Of a DNA stretch of 64,000 nt, positions 33,749-58,400 are shown one piece after another (the stretch's first letter is position 1; the number at the start of each line of letters is the position of its first letter). Under the pieces are notes generated by a model that did no database searches, had not been told where the DNA came from, and was given only the letters and a program-made list of their open reading frames with translations. This DNA is from Antennarius striatus. Its lineage: Eukaryota > Chordata > Actinopteri > Lophiiformes > Antennariidae. Location: positions 9,811,001 to 9,875,000 of the forward strand of contig NC_090795.1 of the NCBI RefSeq assembly GCF_040054535.1, in the 5' to 3' direction. Position numbers and translations under genes: made by a program.

Positions 33749-34458
33749 TTTGCCATAACATTGCTCTTATCATTTACAGCCCTTTCTAATACAATGTCCC
33801 ACACTGATTACCTTTAAGCCACACAATGAAATTCAGACTAATTAAATTCCTCATGTGAAGTGGATGGGTTGTGACATTGAACTGGTTTATGGTAGTAAAT
33901 TAGAGTGTGTTTTCAGCATTCCTGCCATGAAGGAAGGGGGCAGCTCTTTGACAACGGTTTAGTTTGTATTTTTTATATCCACAGCCCTTCTGACATTTAT
34001 GAGAAAATGTCATCTGTTTTTACATTCAACTCACACTTACACATATGAGGATGGTAAATAAGAGTCATAACAGAATCACCATTCCTTGAGATAAAATTCT
34101 GTAGGTCTGAAAGGTCTCTCTTACTGTTAAAAACACCACAATGTTGGTGTCTACTGATATGAAGTCAAAAATGGTAAAAATGGCATAATTACAGAATTTA
34201 AACTCAAAATAACAATAAATCATGTAAGGATATGGCACCATGAAATTTAAAATGTTTACAGCACCATGTTGTTAATTTGTTTATTTGTATATATAATAAA
34301 GTTGCGTCAACAGAGGGTTACATGTAAACACATTGTAAAAATCATCAGCATTATCCAATTTACTGGGTGTTTTTATGGATCGATTCTGCTGAGGTGGTGG
34401 TACTATTACTCCACCATTGATTAGATTAAGGAGGACATATAGACACACCTGGAGGCCA

Positions 34459-34562
<104 letters not shown>

Positions 34563-34799
34563 TGCTATAAGATACTACAGTATAAGAATATACATGTGCA
34601 CAAAATCCAAACAAAATGTCCATAAAGACAAAGCAAGTCCTCCAAAATGTTATAACATTTTCTTAATGGATCACAGTAAGAGTTAAAATTAAAAGAGGCA
34701 GATGGGAGGAGAGGAAATATATCTCCTTCACCTCTGTCTGTCCATCCCAGTGATAAGTGTGCGCAGTGCGGGAGAAGGACAGATAAGTAATTTACAATA

Positions 34800-34983
34800 A
34801 GGTGAGAAGTCTTGGTTGCAGCTCCACCCCACTCCTTGTTCCTGGCCCAATCAGATGGGATTTTGCATCTTTAATGCAAAGGACCTCCCTTGAGATGTTT
34901 GGAAGAATTAGAGAATGAAAGACTTTTGGGTGAACTGGGAAGAGGAGAGTACCAAGTGAGAGAAAGACAGACTCCAAACAGGA
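34800..34983 (+). promoter_or_regulatory. Probable hnf4 promoter region/5' UTR
   Basis: CCAATCA lies at 34847-34853, a CACCCC box at about 34825-34830, and TGCAAAGGACCTC (HNF4/DR1-like, CAAAGG core) at 34875-34887. All are within 180 bp of the start codon. No TATA box is apparent. The DR1-like site hints at autoregulation or cross-regulation, which is known for HNF4 genes, but the match is partial. Confidence 0.4.
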
Positions 34984-42326
<7,343 letters not shown>

Positions 42327-43560
42327 CTTCTCCCTAGACTCTGCCAAAGGAGCTGACATGGGATTAGACTCATTGTTCTCTATTCAATGTCTGTTATGGT
42401 ATAGAAATCATGAGTGTGATCCCCATTCAGTCTGTGGTTGCCTCCTGCTTCCTCCTCCTGTGACTCCCTGTGGCATCCCATTAAGTAAGATGGAGCTAAA
42501 GTTAGCACTACAGGTAGCACTTGCAAAAAAAAAAAAAAAAATTCAATGTTTAACTCAATCAACCAAATGAATGCCAAAGTTGGGTCAAATGAAACATGCT
42601 ATGCATGTTTGCGCTCAGCTTTTTTAAATAATACATTAATGTTTAGAAGAAACCATGTCACCGATGTGATCCAGTCAAAAGGAGAATTGTTGTTGTTTTA
42701 TTAACTCCTGAACTGCTACATTTGGTAAAGATGTGAAAAAAGTTGCCTTGATATTTATGAACTTTTATGTACAGTCTGTTATTTGGGTGTTCAATGAATG
42801 AAAATATCAGAAGATATAAGAGACAATCCACAAATTGCAAACCAATAGCTTACAGTCAACAATTTATAGCTGGCCTTTAATCAAAAATGAAATGCAGTTT
42901 TGTTTCTGTAAAAGGGATTTTTTAGGACATTAATTTGTTTGAGAACTGTTTTTGTGTTTTGAACAAGTTTACAGTTTATTTTTTCAACCTAAATTATGTA
43001 ACGCACAAGTGAAGTTAAACAGATGGCTTTTTGGAAAGTTAAAATGTTAATATAAATCAATGTATTTAACATTATTGATTTATATTTGATTTTTAAAAAT
43101 GGTACATATATGTTCTTGATATAACTTTATACACAACAAAAAAGGAAGACAATATCAACATGAAAATATTAGTTTTCACCCATTTCTTTAAAAAAAAATA
43201 CAAGCAGATGTAGAAAGATAGTTACTTTTGAGTAAGCTTGCTGTATATAGTTCAATTGCTAGTGTTTAGATTAATTCTAAATAACCATTTATTATGTTTC
43301 TGGAATCAATATGCTTTTTTTATTTTAAAAATGGTTTGCGTTGGTGATGTGTTTTATACTGTTGATTAAAACAGAAAAAATTCGGGTCAAATGATTCTAA
43401 TGTATATTGACTGAAAATGTGTACAGTAATCTATACACTGTCTCAGGTTATATAATATGGTGCAATAGCGCCCACCTGTGTTCCAGAAATGGAATACAGC
43501 GTGCTGTTAGTCAATGGACTGCTTATTGTATATACTGAACATACTGTACATTAGTACACC
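42327..43560 (+). other. hnf4 3' UTR and flank
   Basis: AT-rich and non-coding. It contains an A17-type run at about 42524-42541 and one ATTAAA at 43365-43370, the best poly(A) hexamer I noticed. The transcript end is not fixed. Confidence 0.4.
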
Positions 43561-45030
43561 AAGTACAACCAGTATGTTCATGTATTCATTAATTTCTTGA
43601 ATAGAAGTGTTAGATGGAAAAAGAGAAACATTTCTTTACAATCAAACATTCATTCACAGATGTGATAAATCATTTCTGTGGATTTTGCCAGAAAAATGGA
43701 AACGGACGGGATTTTTTTCTTCATATTTGACCCTGAAAGAAAAAATATTAGGAGTCAGACAAAACTATACGGATGATGATAAATTGACAGGATGTACTTC
43801 ACTATGGTTTCCCAACATGCATGCATACTGATTCAGGTCTGTCAATTCCTCCCCTTATGAACTCATCATGCAGCCCCATAGTTCCACTGGTCAGGGTATT
43901 TTTCTTTCCAAAGCTTTATTTGCAAGCTGTTGTGATTGCACTGTCAGATGATGATGCTCATCTAAAATCAAACTCGCTGCCCCTGTCGATCCGTTTGATA
44001 GAACACACTTTCAGACAAACCCAAAAGCTAAACTAGAATGGAAAAACAATAATTTCAACAAAAACCGAGCTACACCTCGTCCACTGAATTTCTAGATGTG
44101 TTTTGTTTGACAATCCACATGTAATATTCTTCCTAGTGTTCATGTGTATGTGCAAGCAATTGTGTGGATAGTTGATAAAACCAGGGGATAAAGCTGAGGG
44201 CTCTCACTGTCTGTATATCATTGTGTGACTCAATGAAAACACTCAGGTTATTTTTAACAGAGGAGATGATGCTGTCTAGAATCAACATAGCCAAATCCTC
44301 CTATCAACTCCATAATGGACAAGCTACCTGGCTTAGGTCAAAACAACACCCACAACGGGAAGATGTGTGTATGCTTATAGATTATATGTGTGTATGCTCC
44401 CAGCTGCAATTTATTTATAATCTGTGCAGGCACATGTGTGTACGCTTCTATATGTGTGTTTTTTGGAAGTGTGTGAATGTATGTGTACACAGGGAGCTTT
44501 AATCAAAGGCCTATAGTGAGGAGATATGGGGTCCCTGTCTGTTTCTTTTTTCCTCTGATAAAACTGCATGTTAGCATGCCAGTCACATATCTCATCTGAG
44601 ACGCGCTGCTCTTCTCCCAACACCTCACCACTGCCCACACTGACAGCACCCTATTACACACCAGTATGACGCTCGCTTCACCTGAGGAGGACAAAAAGGG
44701 GGAGAAGTAAAAGGATGAAGGGATTGTGAAGTTGGAGGAGGGAAGGACTGACAGAAATATGACTTTTTTGTTTTGTCTTACTATTTAATTGTATGCTTGA
44801 CTTGATATGTGAGGGAAGGGTTGTCCTATATTCTGTTTAAAATGAAAATTACTTTTGTCAAATGCTTTCCTAAAAAAACTTAAAATTGTGTGAAAGGTTT
44901 AAAAACTATAAAAAGAAAAAAACATGATTTTTTCTGGCTAAATACAATCATGATTATAATTGTGTGCTCAGTTCACAGGGATATTAACTTCACTTTTGCA
45001 TGATACAAAAAAATGATCTTTTTGAAATTG
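43561..45030. other. Non-coding interval, nothing recognised
   Basis: AT-rich unique sequence with scattered short GT runs near 44360-44490. Open frames here are short and resemble no family I know. Confidence 0.5.
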
Positions 45031-45032
45031 GG

Positions 45033-45265
45033 GCAGCGTGCTGGCGCAATTTATTGCTGTTTGCCCCCCACAAACATGCAGTTTAGGTGAACTGGTCACA
45101 CCAAATTGTCCGTAGGTGTGAGTGTGTGAACGTGTCTGTCTCTTATCTGGCCCGGAGCCTCATCCTGGGCGGACCCCGCCTGCAGCCAGCTGGAACGGGC
45201 TCCAACAGAGCCGTGACCCGCAAGGTGGAAAAGTGGCTGAAGACGACTGCGATCGTCTCTTCTAC
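45033..45265 (+). repeat. SINE-like repeat, copy 3 (internally deleted)
   Basis: It begins GGGGCAGCGTGCTGGCGCA and contains 'caccaaattgtccgtaggtgtgagtgtgtg'. It ends in a 'cagctggaacgggctccaacagagccgtgacccgcaaggtggaaaagtggctgaagacga' body. This is the plus-strand equivalent of the end region of the 39.5-kb copy. The tRNA-like B box has been lost. Confidence 0.6.
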
Positions 45266-45367
45266 AGCAAAACGGTTGAATGATTTAAAATTGCGCAAAA
45301 CTGTACCTGGGTTTTTGCTTTTATCTGTTTATTCAAATCACTCATTTAATTGTTTTTCCACCGCTAA

Positions 45368-45381
45368 CCACTAGATGGCAG
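45368..45381 (+). promoter_or_regulatory. CTCF-like motif
   Basis: CCACTAGATGGCAG fits the CTCF core consensus CCASYAGRKGGCRS at every position. It lies about 100 bp beyond the SINE copy, between hnf4 and the gene-poor right third of the window. Confidence 0.45.
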
Positions 45382-51070
<5,689 letters not shown>

Positions 51071-51132
51071 ATGAACAGTACATACGAACATGCATACAAA
51101 TTAATACTGGACAATGCAGAAGGTAACTCTGG

Positions 51133-51208
<76 letters not shown>

Positions 51209-51290
51209 GATACACACTGTGTGTGTACCCAGTGTTACCTTCTGCATTGTCCGGTACTCACTTGGATGCATGTTCGCATGTATTGATGCT
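51071..51290. repeat. Long imperfect palindrome centred on a (CA)n tract
   Basis: The left arm at 51071-51140 and right arm at 51221-51290 are reverse complements, with about 8 mismatches over the inner 62 bp by eye. The shared core is ACCTTCTGCATTGTCC on the right arm. The centre holds CA repeats (51135-51206). Confidence 0.8.
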
Positions 51291-51421
51291 CTGAGATGCT
51301 CACAGAAACAACAACAAACAACAACAACAAATGTAGATGTGCGTATGCAGCAGTTTTGCCCCCGCGGGCCTGTGGCAGAAAGGGGAACCGGATATAGCGG
51401 CACACGTTTTTTCCTATCTCC

Positions 51422-51464
51422 GAATGTTCGTAAGTCAAATGTTCGTAAGTTGAGGGCTACCTGT
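51422..51464 (-). repeat. TIR-like end with a doubled AATGTTCGTAAGT motif
   Basis: The 13-mer AATGTTCGTAAGT occurs twice, 15 bp apart, followed by TGAGGGCTACCTG. Read on the minus strand it starts CAGGTAGCCCTCAACTTACG, resembling the terminal repeats of Tigger/pogo-type DNA transposons. No partner repeat was found nearby. Confidence 0.35.
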
Positions 51465-54400
51465 TTCTCCTTTTTTGTCAAAAACAGGAAATCATACATT
51501 ACCCTTCCCTCTTTTGGGCTTTATTGAGATACAGTCATTCATTCATTGTCTACCACTTATTCGTTTATGGCAGGATGTGGATGTATTAGACAGTAACTTT
51601 TAAATCTAGAAGCCACACTCTTACAGTGAACTCCAAAGCTATTTGGTGCACACGTGGCTACTTGGCATGGGCGACTGACAGAGGCTCAAATAAGAAGGTC
51701 ACTGTCAGTACATACTGTAATATTTGGGGCATAAATACCCCTTTAAAGCTATAAAGCAACCTTCAAGCTCCATTCCCTGGATCACTCCTTAAAGAAAGCA
51801 GCACCTGACAGAGAAGAATGAGGTTGTAAGACTTGAGTTTATACCAAGTACACTTTGTCAACATCACCTCACCTGACTCACCCTAACTGTCTCGTGAGAG
51901 GAAGGAGGGGTCATTTAAAAAAAATAAAATAAAGCAGACCTTCATAAAAAAATCAAATACTCTGCATGACTGACTGGATATTTTAAATATACTGTAGTCA
52001 CATTGAAGTTGGTATGTGAACTTCTGCATGACATACGACTGTTGTGACAGGAGGGACGTGTTGATGTTGACCTGACGAATATACAGAAAGATAAGGAAGA
52101 TAAATGTACCATTGATTTCAATCATGCTGTGAATAAATTTATCATATCAACGTTGTTAATTTATTTTTTTAAAACAAATTTCCACTTATATTTCCCATTC
52201 TTTGTGTCTTGGGGTTCAATAGATGGTAAAATCTCATTTTCTTTTGATGTAGAACTTAAGGGTCGACTTCTTTTTTTCTCCCACTGACTGGTTGTATGTA
52301 ATTGCATTCATTTTTGATTCTCTTCATTGATGTTTGGTGCTAAGTGTGCTGGACAATGAAAAGCCTCTGGACAAAGCCAGGCCGGGCTGATGAACACTAC
52401 TCAGACTTAATTGCATCCTAGTTTTGATGTAAGGCAATCACGAGGTCATCTGTTTAAAGTGGATGGATTTGTTTGATCCATTTTTGCGTGAGTGCACGCA
52501 TGTGGGTATTTGAATGTCATGTCATCAGCTACCTGGTGTGATTAAGTCAGGCATAAGAAAACGGGGGAAAGTGAAGTGTGTTTTTGTGTGTCTGTATGCC
52601 TACCAACATGTAGTGAGGTCTCCCTCGTCCAGCAGTATATGGCTGTAACAGCCAATCAATCAGAAACACAAACCACTGCCTTCAAACTCATTAAAATGAG
52701 CATGAGCATGGCATTACAGAGAAACAGAGCATTTGCAAATTAAGTTGTGTGTCCTAATTGTTTTTGTGTTTGCGAGCCTTTCGTCAACTTCAGAAGGCAT
52801 TTGTTGTTGCTTGATGTATGCTTGCTCTGCCTCAGGCAATGTTTTTTATGACCATTATTATTCAAATGAGCAAGAAATGTGTTTTGAAAGTCCTAAATCA
52901 TTGAGCATGAATGGCTACTCTTGGCGTTTATAAATGACTTTCCACACAAGCGAGTCTCTGTCTGCATGGCTTACTTCACTGAGCTCATTTGAGTATTTGA
53001 GTTCTGTCGACGGAATTCATGTTGGTTGTCCATTTGCATGACAAGTTGTGTAGGAAAGTTTGACCAGATTCTTCAATAGTGCTTTTCAACTCATTTCAGC
53101 TTCAGTAACAAACAGTGATGCATTGTTAAATTGGAATGCAGGTAAAGAATGAGCTTCAGCTGATGATTAGCAGGGAAAAAGCTGAATATGGGCCATATGT
53201 TTTAATATGGTAGGGATAAAGATGTTGATTAAAATGACATTCTTTCAAAACTATTTAATAAACATGGCCCCATGCTCCACTAAATTAATTGATTAACTTC
53301 TTATTCTACAACCTGTTTAAAAATAATGAAAAATGTCAATCAGAGTATCTCAAAGCCTACTTGAAGGTAAAACAATAATCTTAATTGAGTGGTTAAATCC
53401 ACAGATTTTTATTTTTTTTAATTTGGCACTGTTGCTTGAAGAATAATGTGTGCACATTGGTCTTTTTTAAAAACGTGAAATTGAAAGAAATATGTCTGCC
53501 GTGAATGTATTTTTATCTACATATTGTCATTTGTTATGCTCACGCTATTTTATTTCAATTAAAAAAAATAGACTATCATGAATTTACTACTGTGCTTCTG
53601 AATGAATAGCCGTCATAAAATAGTATAATTTCAGTTAAATTCCACATTAGACAGAGCAACACGACTTAGCTAAAAAATGGCTCCAGTGGGAGTTATGATC
53701 ATGATGTTTTCTAAGATTATAAACCTCCACCGCCACAGAATCAGCTTCTAAGCTTCTATCTCTGTTGATAAGATGTGGTTTGAAGATATTTTTGTACCGG
53801 CGTAACCATCCGAAATCTGTGTAAAACAATCTGCTTACTCTAAGACAGTAGCCACACACACACACACGCACGCACGCACACAGGCACACACTCAAACTAC
53901 ACATCCCATCCTGTGTCCAGACACACAGAAGTGCAGACGCACACCACATCTTGATTAGGTTTTCATAAAGTCTGGGACTATGCTGAGTCTGTAATTGACT
54001 TTGACAGCAGAAGCCTCCATGTCCTATGGCTATGTTAAACGAACAATTTACATCTTCATTTCAAATTCTACATGGATAAAATGCTATTAATTACATTAGT
54101 CTGCAAAGAGTCAACCCCAGTTGTATAAAATGTGTGTGTATCTCCGTCTGTGTGCATCTCACCATAACTCATATACACTTTTTGCTCATTTGTGTGATGA
54201 AGGCTTGTGGCCGAGCAATGCCCCGCGAGTATTTCTCTTGAGGTTGAAATGTTTTTTACTCACTTGCATTTCAATTCCACCTGTTTTATGGATAGGATAG
54301 CGTTATTAAATACTCTGGCTTTACAGTATTAGCACTGATGTTGACCCTTATTCCACTTTGCCTTCATTTTCTTGTAATGGTGTTAGTTAGAGAATATGTT

Positions 54401-54840
54401 TGTTTTTTTTGTGGCTTGTAAAATATAATCATAAAAAAATTGTTTCACCTAGGTCCCAAGATTCCAGTTTGTGTTCTGTCGCTTATTGAAATGTCAGGAG
54501 TGACTGGAAAGATAGACATGTATGAAAGAGACAGAGAGGCAGAGCGAGATCAGCCCAATCAAAGTGAAAAAAAAAATAATTCAAAACCAAAAAAAGGGGG
54601 AAAGTGTTTTTGCATGACGATCAAGCAAGTTTTCTCTCTTAGAGTGCTTCCTGTCAGCTTCAAAGAGCACTTTAAGAGGCTGGGAAAGTGGTTCTCTGAA
54701 CAGCAGCGAGAACAGAAGCATCTCAGCCATCATCTCCCAGCCATCTGCGTGATGGGGGGAACAACACAGACCCCTGTGTTTACTTTGGAGATAGGATGAT
54801 CAAAGAACAACACTAACCATATAATGAAGGGGCAGATGGA
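51465..54840. other. Gene-free interval
   Basis: AT-rich unique sequence with a short CA/CG-rich run at about 53853-53890. I see no exon, RNA gene or recognisable element. Confidence 0.45.
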
Positions 54841-54849
54841 CCGTATATG

Positions 54850-55060
54850 AAGTGAAGAGAGAGAGAGATACATTGAAATTGAGAGAGCGAGAGTGTGTCT
54901 GTGTGACAGAGAGAAAAAGAGAATGTGAATGAGAGAGAGAGCGAGAGAGATAGACAGAGAGACGCACAGAGAGAGAGAAAGGTATAGACAAAATCAAACT
55001 GCAAAAAGCAACAATCTTTTTAGAAGAGGAGAGAGAAGGAGAGAGGAAGAGAGGTGTGTA
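54850..55060 (+). repeat. Homopurine (GA)-rich tract
   Basis: Long runs of GAGAGA with few pyrimidines on the plus strand, a possible triplex/H-DNA-forming sequence. Confidence 0.7.
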
Positions 55061-55405
55061 GAGGGGATATGATGTACTGAAAAAGTGTGAGCCATCTCGT
55101 CGCATGCAGACTGCCTGCACTGAATGAGAAAGCTAAAAGGTAATTTCACGGATAAAGAGGAGGCCTAATGCATAGAGGTAATGTAGCAGGGGATGGAACA
55201 AAGGCAAACTTTCATCTCTTTAAGCTTGGATGGAGAGAGAGTGAGAAAAAGCGAGAGAGAAAGCTTTGATGCTTTGAAAATGATAATAACAATCTCAAAG
55301 TCAGCCTCAGAAGAGAATGTGCTCCCCTCACTGTGCCCCATCCCCTCCTCTTCTGCCCCGTACCACTTAATACAACTGCACAATGACTGTCTAGGACAAG
55401 GTGGG

Positions 55406-55406
<1 letters not shown>

Positions 55407-55498
<92 letters not shown>
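55407..55498. repeat. (TG)n microsatellite
   Basis: About 92 bp of perfect TG. Confidence 0.98.
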
Positions 55499-55499
<1 letters not shown>

Positions 55500-58400
55500 A
55501 AATAGCAAGGGTGGATAAATTGTGACATGCAGGGCCCCCCAAATTACTCATGGAACAAACACAAAGATGATGAGAATAAAGAGACTCATTATACCTGAGA
55601 TTGGACGACTTGCGTGGACACATTTAGGGATGAATTTATGTAAAGATGATCTTTCACATATAGTATATAAAGCTGTATTAAAATATGAATGTCAATAAAA
55701 GATTCATAGACTACAGGGTCTTCCAGTTTTCTTCTTCCCTGCCTCTACTCTGTATTAAAGTGAACTGGATGAAGCTGTTTTAGTCACAAAGCACTTTTTT
55801 TTTTTTTAAAGCTGTCTGGAGGAAAAACTCATTTTGTTTCCAGAAGCTTCCTTAATGCACATCGCAAGTATGGATGATCACCATTATAAGCTATTTGGCT
55901 TTGAAATGATGAAGGTGGATGAAATACCAAGCCATCACTGAAGTGAGAGTACATATTGTCAAACAGATTATATTGTGTTGTGGTGCTGGAACATTCATGC
56001 CATTGAGGGGCACAACATTTTACCACTGCTCAATCAAATAAAACAATTTATGTCTGAAATAACAATGCAGCAGTGTAAGTATGACTTAGAAGGATCCAAC
56101 TAAGAGCATGGCAGAGGGCAAAGACAGGAACACAGTGTAAATCTACATGTGTAGAGATGTTTTCCAGGATAATTATTCGTTCAAATAGTCAAACAAATGT
56201 TAGTTATTATCCAGTTCAGCTGCAAATTCAATTTCAGCAGGTAGTTCAAAACAAAGAATTACAGAATAATTATGTGCTCCAAATCAGTCTGTATTTGTAG
56301 AGATTTATAATGGTACAATAGCACTGGAAACATTACACAAGATTAATTATCTTACTTCAAATATATTTATCTTACCTTAACTTATTTTATATTTTAAATT
56401 TTCTCTCCACATTGAAAATTAATAAAGACATTATGTCCTAAATGTCTGTGTTTCTTGTATTTTAGCTTTTTTTTTTCTTTCTGCATTTTGGCCCAAATTT
56501 CCAGAATGGAATGTTTAGGTATAGACCATTATGATTTCCTTTATTAACTTAAAATTCAACAGATGATGGATCAGCTACAGAGTCAACTCTGTCGCTGACC
56601 ATCAATCACTTCACTTCCTCACATTTTTAGAAGAAAATCTAGCACCAAATATTACATTATTCTAGTTGTTTTAAATGCAATTTTACAATTTACCAAAAGT
56701 GTATAACTCTGCAGGTACAGCATTCATATTACATTTAATAAATGAGTGCATCTATTACTGTTAAAAGCAGACCTCCCATTCCTGATACTTAAACTGTGTA
56801 TTTCTCCTGCATTGTTCAGAGATGTGGTCTCCTCCTGTTGATGGAGAGATTTTGAGCGTCCGATCGCAGATTGAATTCTTGCATGAAATGTCCTTGTGTC
56901 CTACCTCATTGGCTATTCTGTCCTGGTTAGTGCCAATTGCACACAGAGAAAAGACCTTTTTTATCCTTCCTCCCTCATTTAGTTTTTTTTCACTCCTGAC
57001 CCCTCAGAGTATCACCAGACCTCAAAATTGCATTGAATATATAAATGCTAATGCTAATAACTGCTAGCAGGAGCAGATAATGTCCTTGACTGGTACAAGA
57101 AAAGATCCTTTTCTCTTACACGACTCACTGCTGCTGAATAACATTAGAAGAGTTCACATCCAAAGCTCTTATTCCTCTGCCATTCTCTTTTCTTTTTTCT
57201 TAATTTACTTGACTCCCCCTTCAACTCTAGCCTTCTTGTAGCAGGAAGAAAATCCAGCTGAAGTGTAAAATATTAATTCATTTATCTGTGTGATAAGATC
57301 TTGCTGCCTCGCTCGAAATTCCAATGACATCCATTTGCCATTAAGTCAACGTAACACACAAGCAATGAGGCCTCTGGAGCTTGTCTGTCTTTGCGCTCCC
57401 CCCACCATACCACGGCTCCATTTTTATGCCTCTGGAAGCTTTTCATGGTAGGAATTAAACTATAATACTCGTTTCAGTGGCATGCATGTTAATGGCTGCA
57501 GCAAAGCTGTCATTTAAGAGACATGAGGAAACAGCTCCAGTGAACAAAATGTCCTCTCGTGGAAACACCCAGGGTAACTCAGGGTCTTTGGGACTTTTAT
57601 TGTCTCTCTAAAGATGGAGATCATCCTGATACCAAAATCCCTGCAGTTCTGGAATGAGTGTTCAACTTGTTATTGTGCATTCTGATTGGTCTATGTTTAA
57701 GAGTGTCCAGTGGGGTCCAAAAAGCCTCTTAGTCCTTCTCAGTAGTGCCTGTGAGTAACAATAGAGGATTTAAAGGGCCTTGCACTGGCAAAAAAAAAAA
57801 AAAAATGTCCCATGACATGAATAAGAAGCCAAATATTCCATTGTTTCATATAGGAACTTGGTTCTCTTTGAAGATGGATGTGAAGAGAGCTGAGCGGCAG
57901 AATTTGCCTTTGCCTTCGTTTCTTAAAAATGAATTATTTTTCTTCTGGCAGTGCAGCTCTCCGGAGGTGAGAGGCTGCCTCTTAACATGAGCAGGTATCA
58001 GTCTTAAAAACCGCTCAAAGTAATTGTAGCTTTGAAGTCACACACATCACAGATGGCACAGTCAATATTGCACCAACTTTTCCGACTGTTTTCCTCCCAA
58101 CTCTGCTGTACTTCTGCTCCTTTTTTTGTGACGAAAAAACACACTATTTGTAACAAACTTTTATTAAAAGAGGCCAACCATCAATCAGTCGCTGCAATCA
58201 CTCCAACAATCACATTAATCATTTTTCTCTACCTTATTTGCATCATTTGGTATGAGAATTTGGAGACCCCGGGTGAAATGTACTTCACAGTTACATCTGG
58301 TTCTGTGTATTCTTTTGACAGCATACTCCTCAAATCATGTCAGCAAGATTCAATAACGGCAATACTCACTGATGACTATTAGATTTCTCAAAGTTTCATG

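Noticed and set aside
54440..54799. 119-codon plus-strand open frame
   Set aside because: No family resemblance, low-complexity Lys/Asn centre, no splice or promoter context; probably chance.
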